A program made the position numbers and the translations under genes. A model generated the notes under the pieces. The model was not told the DNA's origin. It made no database searches and saw only the letters and a list, made by a program, of their open reading frames with translations. Below, one piece after another: positions 56,816 to 64,000 of a DNA stretch of 64,000 nt (positions are counted from its first letter, which is position 1; the number at the start of each line of letters is the position of its first letter). The DNA is from Mycobacterium branderi (GTDB lineage Bacteria > Actinomycetota > Actinomycetes > Mycobacteriales > Mycobacteriaceae): assembly GCF_010728725.1 (NCBI RefSeq), contig NZ_AP022606.1:806001-870000 (forward strand). Direction: 5' to 3'.

Positions 56816-58092
56816 TGGCCCTCTTCGGTCGAGCCCGCCAGCGCGGTCGTCGACGACGTCGGATCGACGGTGGTGGCGATCCGGTCGAAGTAGCCCGCAC
56901 CGACCTCACGCTGGTGCTTGGTGGCGGTGTAACCGCGCTCCTCGGCGGCGAATTCGCGCTCCTGCAGCTCGACGTAGGCGCTCATCTGGTTGCGGGCGTA
57001 GCCGTAGGCCAGATCGAACATCGAGTAGTTGAGTGCGTGGAAGCCGGCCAGCGTGATGAACTGGAACTTGAATCCCATTGCGGCAAGCTCTTTTTGGAAC
57101 TTGGCGATGGTCGCGTCGTCCAGGTGCTTCTTCCAGTTGAACGACGGCGAGCAGTTGTAGGCCAGCATCTGGTCGGGGAACTCGGCCTTGACCGCCTCAG
57201 AGAACTGCTTGGCCAGTTCGAGGTCGGGGGTGCCGGTCTCCATCCAGATCAGGTCGGCGAACGGCGCGTAGGCCTTGGCCCGGGCGATGCACGGGTCGAT
57301 GCCGTTGCGGGTGCGGTAGAAGCCCTCCCGGGTGCGCTCGCCGGTGATGAACGGCTTGTCGCGCTCGTCGACGTCGGAGGTGATCAAGGTGGCAGCCTCG
57401 GCGTCGGTGCGGGCGATGACGACGGTCGGCACGTCGCACACGTCGGCGGCCAGCCGGGCCGACGTCAGCGTCCGGATGTGCTGCTGGGTCGGGATCAGCA
57501 CCTTGCCGCCCAGGTGGCCGCACTTCTTCTCCGACGCCAACTGGTCTTCCCAGTGCGAGCCCGCGACACCGGCCGCGATCATCGCCTTCTGCAGCTCGAA
57601 CACGTTGAGCGCGCCACCGAAACCGGCCTCGCCGTCGGCGACGATCGGCGCCAGCCAGTTCTTCACCGAGGTGTCGCCCTCGATCTTGGCGATCTGGTCG
57701 GCACGCATCAGGGCGTTGTTGATCCGGCGCACCACCTGCGGCACCGAGTTGGCCGGGTACAGGCTCTGGTCGGGGTAGGTGTGACCGGACAGGTTCGCGT
57801 CACCGGCGACCTGCCAGCCGGACAGGTAGATCGCTTTCAGGCCGGCACGAACCTGCTGCACCGCCATGTTGCCGGTCAGCGCACCGAGCGCGTTGATGTA
57901 CTCCAGGTCGTGCAGCTGCTCCCACAGCACCTCGGCGCCGCGCCGGGCCAGGGTGTGCTCCTCCACCACGCTGCCCTGCAACGCCACCACGTCCTCGGCG
58001 CTGTACGTGCGGGTGACGTCCTTCCACCGCGGGTTGGTGTCCCAGTCGTGCTGGATTTGCTCGGCGCTTTTCGGCGTGCCAACAGTTGACAT
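56806..58092 (-). CDS. icl1: isocitrate lyase Icl1
   Basis: A 428-aa isocitrate lyase. Catalytic KKCGH with Cys near residue 191, [17 protein letters not shown] [19 protein letters not shown] and [12 protein letters not shown] are all intact. It splits isocitrate into glyoxylate and succinate, and methylisocitrate into pyruvate and succinate, in growth on fatty acids and cholesterol. It lies between the Rv0466-like gene and fadB2. RamB-type boxes occur in its 264-bp promoter region, and ramB is nearby. Confidence 0.97.
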   Translation of the reverse strand: MSTVGTPKSAEQIQHDWDTNPRWKDVTRTYSAEDVVALQGSVVEEHTLARRGAEVLWEQLHDLEYINALGALTGNMAVQQVRAGLKAIYLSGWQVAGDANLSGHTYPDQSLYPANSVPQVVRRINNALMRADQIAKIEGDTSVKNWLAPIVADGEAGFGGALNVFELQKAMIAAGVAGSHWEDQLASEKKCGHLGGKVLIPTQQHIRTLTSARLAADVCDVPTVVIARTDAEAATLITSDVDERDKPFITGERTREGFYRTRNGIDPCIARAKAYAPFADLIWMETGTPDLELAKQFSEAVKAEFPDQMLAYNCSPSFNWKKHLDDATIAKFQKELAAMGFKFQFITLAGFHALNYSMFDLAYGYARNQMSAYVELQEREFAAEERGYTATKHQREVGAGYFDRIATTVDPTSSTTALAGSTEEGQFH

Positions 58093-58159
58093 GGAGGTGC
58101 TCCTTCAGGTTCTTCGTCGCGCGGGGTCGTTGTTAAGCCCGCAGCAACTTCACTGGTCT

Positions 58160-58186
58160 GCTAAGTCGAACATGGCACAACTTAGC
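58160..58186. promoter_or_regulatory. 7+13+7 inverted repeat in the icl1 promoter region
   Basis: GCTAAGT (58160-58166) and ACTTAGC (58180-58186) are perfect inverted arms with a 13-bp spacer, 68-94 bp upstream of ATG 58092. The GCTAA half-site and 13-bp spacing resemble the repeat at 48654-48682 upstream of the XRE gene. It may be a regulator site separate from the RamB boxes. Confidence 0.4.
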
Positions 58187-58236
58187 TCCGCAGGTCCACC
58201 CATTTCAGTTGCCAACTTCCGCTACGACTCGGCTCG

Positions 58237-58255
58237 ATTTTGCAAAGTTTGCGAA
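58237..58255 (-). promoter_or_regulatory. RamB-type box(es) upstream of icl1
   Basis: On the minus strand the sequence reads TTCGCAAACTTTGCAAAAT. AAACTTTGCAAA fits the (A/G)AACTTTGCAAA type of box bound by RamB in Corynebacterium, and RamB (Rv0465c) represses icl1 in M. tuberculosis. It is about 150 bp upstream of the icl1 start. A GTTTGCGAA word within it recurs exactly in front of ramB. Confidence 0.65.
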
Positions 58256-58356
58256 CCCTCGAAGTGTCTGAACCGGTTCAGATGATTACCGGTCAGTAAC
58301 CAAATTGCGCAGGTCAACGGCGGTGTTTGCCGGTACGGCAGGCATGTGAGGAATGG

Positions 58357-59151
58357 CTACAGCGAGAAGAGCGACGCGACCGCTTTGGTCTCGTCGCCGA
58401 CGGCGTATGTGAGCGTTGTAACAGTGCGATCCACCAGGCCCGGACCGAATTGCTCGGTCGAGCCGGGCGGGAAGACGTGCGAGATGATCTCCAGTTTGTC
58501 GCCGAGGGCGACGGGCGCGTCGTGCTCGATGGTGACCCGCAGCGGCACCTTGAACAGCTCCGGGTGCGACGCCAGGTAGTCCTCGATGACGCTCCAGTAC
58601 ACCGAGTTGTTCATGTGGTCGAACAGGTCGATGTCGGTGACCCGGACCGGGTACTCGTGGATTTCCAGGGCGTCATCGCGGCTACCGGCACTCAGATAAG
58701 CCTTCCACCGCAACCGGTCGACGTTGGTCGTGCGTTGCAGCCCCTCGATGAAGTCGTCCGCGATGCGCGCCGGCCCCTGGGTTTCCCGATTGATGTTGAT
58801 CCAGAACGCCTCGGATTCCATCAGGCCGCCCTTGCGCCCGTCGATGCGGACCCGCATCTCACACCACCGGTTCGACGTCCCCGAGCACCAGCGGCGCAAC
58901 CGCAGCATGTCCTGAAATTCGATCGGGCGGATCAGGTCGATCATGGTGCGCCGGACAATCCATAGCGGATGTGTCTCCTCAAAACCCAACTCGCGCAAGT
59001 GATCCTGGCCGATGTCCTGAATGTGGCGGGTGGCCGCGTCGAAGCGCAGCCGACCCTCACGGTCGATGTCGGCGACGCGCAGCGGCCATTCCCGGTCGAA
59101 AACATCGGGATGGCCGTCCGGCACCGGCATCATCACTTTGTCCAGGCTCAC
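58357..59151 (-). CDS. acyl-ACP thioesterase-like hotdog protein (Rv0466-like)
   Basis: A 264-aa double-hotdog protein (Acyl-ACP_TE type), the same length as M. tuberculosis Rv0466. Seen: RVADIDREGRLRFDAATRHIQD in the first repeat and RVTDIDLFDHMNNSVYW in the second, where DxxxHxNN is the thioesterase catalytic region. GTG 59151 is chosen, with GGAG just upstream and the conserved short N-terminus. It hydrolyses acyl thioesters, supplying free fatty acids. Divergent from ramB. Confidence 0.9.
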   Translation of the reverse strand: MSLDKVMMPVPDGHPDVFDREWPLRVADIDREGRLRFDAATRHIQDIGQDHLRELGFEETHPLWIVRRTMIDLIRPIEFQDMLRLRRWCSGTSNRWCEMRVRIDGRKGGLMESEAFWININRETQGPARIADDFIEGLQRTTNVDRLRWKAYLSAGSRDDALEIHEYPVRVTDIDLFDHMNNSVYWSVIEDYLASHPELFKVPLRVTIEHDAPVALGDKLEIISHVFPPGSTEQFGPGLVDRTVTTLTYAVGDETKAVASLFSL

Positions 59152-59256
59152 GGCTCCACTCCCCGGTTGCTCTCCCCCAGCCCTGCCGGGAATCATGCCA
59201 AACGACCACAGCGCCGCGCCAACGCACGCCACGGTGCGAACTCTGCTAACCACGGC

Positions 59257-59265
59257 TTCGCAAAC
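59257..59265 (-). promoter_or_regulatory. RamB-type half-site upstream of ramB
   Basis: TTCGCAAAC on the plus strand is the exact complement of the GTTTGCGAA word in the icl1 promoter (58247-58255). It lies 18 bp before GTG 59283. TAGCCT at 59271 could be the -10, giving a leaderless ramB mRNA, which fits the lack of a ribosome site. The position suits negative autoregulation. Confidence 0.5.
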
Positions 59266-59282
59266 GCCGGTAGCCTGGTCGC

Positions 59283-60691
<1,409 letters not shown>

Positions 60692-60695
<4 letters not shown>

Positions 60696-61240
60696 CGGGC
60701 ACGGACGTCGGGCGCATCCCGTCGGGAGGGTTTCGCGAGCTGGGGCCGATCAACTGGGTGCTCGCCAAGCTGGGTGCCCGCACCGTCCGGGCACCCGAGT
60801 TCCATCTGTTCACCACTTTGGGACAGCGCCAACTGCTCTTCTGGGCCTGGGCCTTCTACGGCGCCCGGCTACTGCGCGGACGGCTGCCTGCCGTCGACAC
60901 CGAGTTGGTCATCCTGCGGGTCGCGCATTTGCGAGCATGCGAATACGAGTTGCAGCACCATCGCCGAATCGCGCGCAAGCGAGGGCTCGACGCGGACATG
61001 CAGGCCGCGATTTTCGGCTACCCGGATGCCCCCGACCGGTTCAGCGACCGGCAACGGGCGCTACTGGCGGCCACCGACGAGTTCGTCAAGCAACGCACGA
61101 TCACCGACGGCACCTGGCAGCAGCTGGCCAGTCACCTCGATCGGCGCCAGCTCATCGAATTCTGTTTGCTGGCAAGCCAATACGACGGGCTGGCGGCCAC
61201 CATGTCCGCCCTTGACATCCCGTTGGATCACCCGGAGTAA
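60692..61240 (+). CDS. carboxymuconolactone decarboxylase/AhpD-like protein (Rv0464c-like)
   Basis: A 182-aa all-helical protein with a CMD motif (LRVAHLRACEYELQHHRRIARKRG) in which a single Cys plus Glu/His replaces the CxxC of AhpD. A disulfide-reducing or peroxidase-like role is family inference; a decarboxylase role is also possible. It starts inside the ramB stop and overlaps the convergent small membrane protein gene by 13 bp. Position matches Rv0464c. Confidence 0.85.
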
Positions 61241-61503
61241 GTGGCGGCCAGCACGCCGAGCGTCAGCAGGACCGGAAGAACCGGCAGCCCAAAGGCAAAC
61301 GCCGCCAACGAATAATTGCGCCGTCGCCGCAGCCGCCGTCCCCAGAGCACGGCCCAGATCGCGAAACCCACCGAGAGCGCCAGGACTATCAGACTCCAGG
61401 AGCCCACGGTGCCCAGCGCGGCACCGACCGAAATCGCCACTAGCCACCCGACGTAGCCGACAAGTGCTCCGCCGGCGGCGCTCCAGACGGTCTCGGCACG
61501 CAC
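61228..61503 (-). CDS. small membrane protein (Rv0463-like)
   Basis: A 91-aa product from GTG 61503 with about three hydrophobic segments (residues about 8-28, 33-52, 63-85) and a basic [10 protein letters not shown] patch between the last two. It starts 5 bp after lpdC and overlaps the end of the convergent CMD gene by 13 bp. Matches Rv0463 (97 aa) in position. No function can be assigned. Confidence 0.75.
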   Translation of the reverse strand: MRAETVWSAAGGALVGYVGWLVAISVGAALGTVGSWSLIVLALSVGFAIWAVLWGRRLRRRRNYSLAAFAFGLPVLPVLLTLGVLAATYSG

Positions 61504-61508
61504 AGCGG

Positions 61509-62906
61509 TCAGAAGTTGATCATGTGTCCGGTCAGGCCGTGGAAGCATTCCTGCAGCGCCTCCGACATCGTCGGATGGGTATGCACGTTGCGCGCCAACT
61601 CGTTTGCGGTCAGATCCCATTTTTGCGCCAGGGTGAGCTCGGGCAGCAGCTCCGAGACGTCGTGTCCGATCAGGTGTCCGCCGAGCAGCTCGCCGTAGCG
61701 GGCGTCGGCCACCAGCTTGACGAACCCGCTGGGGTCGCCGAGGCCGTGGGCCTTGCCGTTCGCGGTGAACGGGAACTTGGCGACCTTGACGTCGTACCCC
61801 TCCTCGCGGGCCTGCTCCTCGGTGAGCCCGAAACTGGCAACCTGCGGCTGGCAGAACGTCGCGCGCGGAAACATGCGGTAGTCGCCGAGCGTCAAAGTCT
61901 CTGCGCCGGCGATGGTTTCGGCCGCCACCACACCCTGCGCCTCGGCGACGTGCGCCAACTGCAGCAGCCCGGTGACGTCGCCGATCGCGTAGATGTGCGG
62001 CACGGAAGTGCGCATGTTGTCGTTGATGCCGATGGCCTTGCGGTCGGTCAGCGCCACCCCGGCCTTGTCGAGTCCGTAGCCCTCGACGTTCGGGGCAAAC
62101 CCGATGGCCTGCAACACTTTATCGGCCTTGAGTTCCTGCGACTGGCCATCTTTGCTGACGGTGACGGTCACCTGCGCGCCGTCGTCGTTCATGCCCTCCA
62201 CCTTGGTCCCGGTGAGGATTTTGACGCCCAGCTTCTTGAACTGCTTTTCGATCTCCTTGGATACCTCGGCGTCCTCGTTGGGCAGGGCGCGCGAAAGGAA
62301 TTCGACGATCGTCACGTCGACGCCGTAATTGGCCAGCACGTAGCCGAACTCCATGCCGATGGCGCCCGCGCCGGCGATGATGATCGAGCCGGGCAGCTCG
62401 CGGGACAGGATCTGCTCCTCGTAGGTGACGACGTTGCCGGAGAGCGACGTGCCCGGCACCAGTCGGGTGCTGCTTCCGGTCGCGATGATCGCGTTGTCGA
62501 AGGTGACGGTGTCGGTGCCGCCGTCGTTGAGTTCGACCGCCAGCGTGTTGGGGTCGGTGAACCTGCCGTAGCCGTGGATTTCGGTGATCTTGTTCTTCTT
62601 CATCAAGAAGTGCACACCGGCGACCCGGCCCTCGGCCACCTTGCGGCTGCGGTCGTAGGCGATGCCGTAGTCGAAGGTGGCCTCGCCGCTGATCCCGAAG
62701 GTCTTGGCTTCCTTGGTGAAGATGTGGGCCAGTTCGGCGTTGCGCAGCAGCGACTTGGACGGGATGCAGCCGACGTTGAGGCATACGCCGCCCCAGTATT
62801 TGGGTTCGACGACTGCGGTGTTCAGACCCAGCTGGGCGGCGCGGATCGCGGCGACGTAACCGCCGGGTCCGGCTCCGAGGACGACGACGTCATAGTGAGA
62901 AGTCAC
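61509..62906 (-). CDS. lpdC: dihydrolipoamide dehydrogenase LpdC
   Basis: A 465-aa flavoprotein disulfide oxidoreductase. FAD motif [10 protein letters not shown], the redox-active pair in [16 protein letters not shown] motif [17 protein letters not shown], and the C-terminal His-Glu catalytic dyad in HTHPTMSE. It is the E3 subunit of pyruvate and branched-chain ketoacid dehydrogenases and of the peroxynitrite reductase complex in M. tuberculosis (Rv0462). GTG 62906. Confidence 0.97.
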   Translation of the reverse strand: MTSHYDVVVLGAGPGGYVAAIRAAQLGLNTAVVEPKYWGGVCLNVGCIPSKSLLRNAELAHIFTKEAKTFGISGEATFDYGIAYDRSRKVAEGRVAGVHFLMKKNKITEIHGYGRFTDPNTLAVELNDGGTDTVTFDNAIIATGSSTRLVPGTSLSGNVVTYEEQILSRELPGSIIIAGAGAIGMEFGYVLANYGVDVTIVEFLSRALPNEDAEVSKEIEKQFKKLGVKILTGTKVEGMNDDGAQVTVTVSKDGQSQELKADKVLQAIGFAPNVEGYGLDKAGVALTDRKAIGINDNMRTSVPHIYAIGDVTGLLQLAHVAEAQGVVAAETIAGAETLTLGDYRMFPRATFCQPQVASFGLTEEQAREEGYDVKVAKFPFTANGKAHGLGDPSGFVKLVADARYGELLGGHLIGHDVSELLPELTLAQKWDLTANELARNVHTHPTMSEALQECFHGLTGHMINF

Positions 62907-62938
62907 GAGCTCACCCTAACGGGCGTGCTCGCGCGGGG

Positions 62939-63421
62939 TCAGTAGGGAATGATTCCCGCCAGGCAGTGGCCCGTCGTGTGGTCGCAGTAGAAGGCGCCGT
63001 AGAACGGCGCCGCGGCGGCGACGGAGGCAAACACCGCCGACATCATCGCGATCCCCAGCGCCGAGAGCAGCGGCCGGTCGGGCACCATCGCCAGCATCAG
63101 CGCGGCGACGACGCACACGACGACGTAGACCAGGGTGACGAAGACGACCGGGGTCTTGTGTGGGGAAGGGTCGCGCGTCCACCAGTAGAAGAGCCCCGCT
63201 CCGATCCCCGCCGCGGGGACCCACACCGCGACGAGCAACAGGACGTAGTGCCACCACTTCAGGTAGTGATAGCGGCTGGGCACCGTGATCGACGGCGCCG
63301 GCGCGGGGATGGGCTCGAGCGGCGGCGGTGCGTCCGCGGCACCCTTCGCGACGGCGTGCGCGTCGGTGTCGAAGCTCGGCGTGTAGGGCTCGGTCTTCGG
63401 CAGGGATTCGTCGTCAGACAG
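62939..63421 (-). CDS. transmembrane protein (Rv0461-like), CTG start proposed
   Basis: Three or four membrane segments follow SRYHYLKWWHYVLLL (about residues 55-160). The downstream GTG 63283 would cut the protein to 114 aa and has no ribosome site. The frame stays open to CTG 63421, which has GAGGTGAT about 6-7 nt upstream, and the extension SDDESLPKTEPYTPSF is an acidic, Pro-rich cytoplasmic tail typical of such proteins. The length then fits Rv0461 (174 aa). CTG lies just before the previous gene's stop. Confidence 0.7.
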   Translation of the reverse strand: MSDDESLPKTEPYTPSFDTDAHAVAKGAADAPPPLEPIPAPAPSITVPSRYHYLKWWHYVLLLVAVWVPAAGIGAGLFYWWTRDPSPHKTPVVFVTLVYVVVCVVAALMLAMVPDRPLLSALGIAMMSAVFASVAAAAPFYGAFYCDHTTGHCLAGIIPY

Positions 63422-63692
63422 GGGTCATCACCTCGATCAGCGCGAGCGCACCGAACCACCCCGGCGCCACCGCGAGCGTGAAGGCGCCCAGCGCGCTCAC
63501 CCATCGCCGCCGGGAGATCAAGATCAGCAGCAGCCCTGCGGCGCTGGGCAATCCGACCACCAGCGCGATGACGACGTCGGGCCGGATTCGGGCACTGACG
63601 AGCAGGGTGGCCGCTGTTCCCGCTAGCACCCCGACCGCGACGCCGACCAACATTGCGCTGGTCAGCATCCATGGGCGCGGTAGCGGAATCAC
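63414..63692 (-). CDS. small membrane protein (Rv0460-like)
   Basis: A 92-aa protein with three hydrophobic segments (about residues 8-32, 38-58 and 66-88) split by ARIRPD and SRRRW. GTG 63692 start. Its stop overlaps the proposed start of the next membrane protein gene, so both are probably translated together. Position matches Rv0460. Function unknown. Confidence 0.75.
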   Translation of the reverse strand: MIPLPRPWMLTSAMLVGVAVGVLAGTAATLLVSARIRPDVVIALVVGLPSAAGLLLILISRRRWVSALGAFTLAVAPGWFGALALIEVMTPV

Positions 63693-63722
63693 GGCTTACG
63701 ACGATACTGCGGTAGCTGGCAG

Positions 63723-64000
63723 CTAGCGCGGTACGCGATCGGCGCGCCCCCGTGGTATTGAGCACGCGTCAGCAGCCTCGGCCACGACCGGACTCCGGCT
63801 CGGTGGTCGCTCACCGCGCGCGTAGGCCACGCCGGTGATCACCGGGCCGCTTGACAGCGCCGCGTTCTCGTCGTCGCTGAAGGCCCGCCCTCGCGACAGA
63901 AACCGCATGCCCTCGGGGGCTTCCAGGCTGAACCCGCCGCCGCGTCCGGGGACCACGTCGATGACCAGCTGGGTGTGTTTCCACGCGTCGAACTGCGGGC
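63723..64000 (-). CDS. DUF779 protein (Rv0459-like), 5' end outside window (partial)
   Basis: The open frame runs off the right edge. The visible end has QFDAWKHTQLVIDVVPG and GGGFSLEAPEGMRFLSRGRAF, the DUF779 signature near the C-terminus. DUF779 genes usually stand beside an aldehyde dehydrogenase gene, which in M. tuberculosis (Rv0458) is the next gene to the right. Visible part 92 residues. Function unknown, perhaps metal-linked aldehyde metabolism. Confidence 0.88.
   Translation of the reverse strand, partial: PQFDAWKHTQLVIDVVPGRGGGFSLEAPEGMRFLSRGRAFSDDENAALSSGPVITGVAYARGERPPSRSPVVAEAADACSIPRGRADRVPR

Overview
The window is chromosomal DNA from a Mycobacterium, probably a slow-growing non-tuberculous species. 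GC is high and start codons are often GTG or TTG. The genes from about 33.4 kb to the right edge match, in reverse orientation, the M. tuberculosis H37Rv block from about Rv0491 down to Rv0459: regX3, senX3, gpm1, mshA, lprQ, murB, deoC, hbhA, umaA, fadB2, icl1, ramB, lpdC. These names come from remembered family sequences, not from a search. I saw no rRNA, tRNA, CRISPR array, IS element or phage gene.

Left part (1-33.35 kb), accessory lipid metabolism. A leftward operon (5121 to beyond base 1) encodes two tandem diiron-like Metal_hydrol proteins, a Baeyer-Villiger-type flavin monooxygenase (BVMO), an SDR and an alpha/beta hydrolase. A TetR gene follows, then a rightward operon of BVMO, SRPBCC, BVMO, SDR and BVMO (6311-12404). 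A leftward ABC1/UbiB kinase-like gene and two overlapping TetR genes come next. Then a ten-plus gene rightward operon carries an HSL-type esterase, yrbEA, yrbEB, mceA to mceF, an Mce-associated membrane protein and a secreted protein (15308-26066). A leftward operon encodes an EphD-type hydrolase-SDR fusion, two SAM methyltransferases and another SDR (30479-26070). Two divergent DUF2236 genes flank a further TetR gene. The enzymes suggest import of a hydrophobic substrate through Mce and its breakdown in steps: alcohol to ketone (SDR), ketone to ester (BVMO), ester to acid plus alcohol (hydrolase). The substrate cannot be read from the sequence.

The strongest new signal is a shared control element. 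Two nearly identical promoters (TTGACA, 17 bp, CATTAT or GATTAT) flank the TetR gene at 5492-6199. Each carries the same 15-bp motif, AGTGACRTATCAGTC, between -35 and -10. Close copies lie in front of the esterase/Mce operon (15253) and the ephD-type operon (30516). This predicts one local regulon linking oxidation, import and hydrolysis.

Right part (33.37-64 kb), conserved core. It holds the SenX3-RegX3 two-component system, phosphoglycerate mutase, mycothiol synthesis (mshA), cell-wall genes (murB and the L,D-transpeptidase lprQ), hbhA with a clear intrinsic terminator, a cluster of four mycolic-acid-methyltransferase paralogues, and the glyoxylate/acetate module fadB2, icl1, Rv0466-like and ramB, then lpdC. 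Local departures from H37Rv are: senX3 and regX3 overlap by 4 bp with no MIRU between them, the Rv0488 position is empty, the DUF2993 gene is tandemly duplicated, a UbiA-type prenyltransferase sits beside the TetR gene madR, and there are extra methyltransferase copies. The last gene (DUF779) runs off the right edge and the first (alpha/beta hydrolase) off the left edge.
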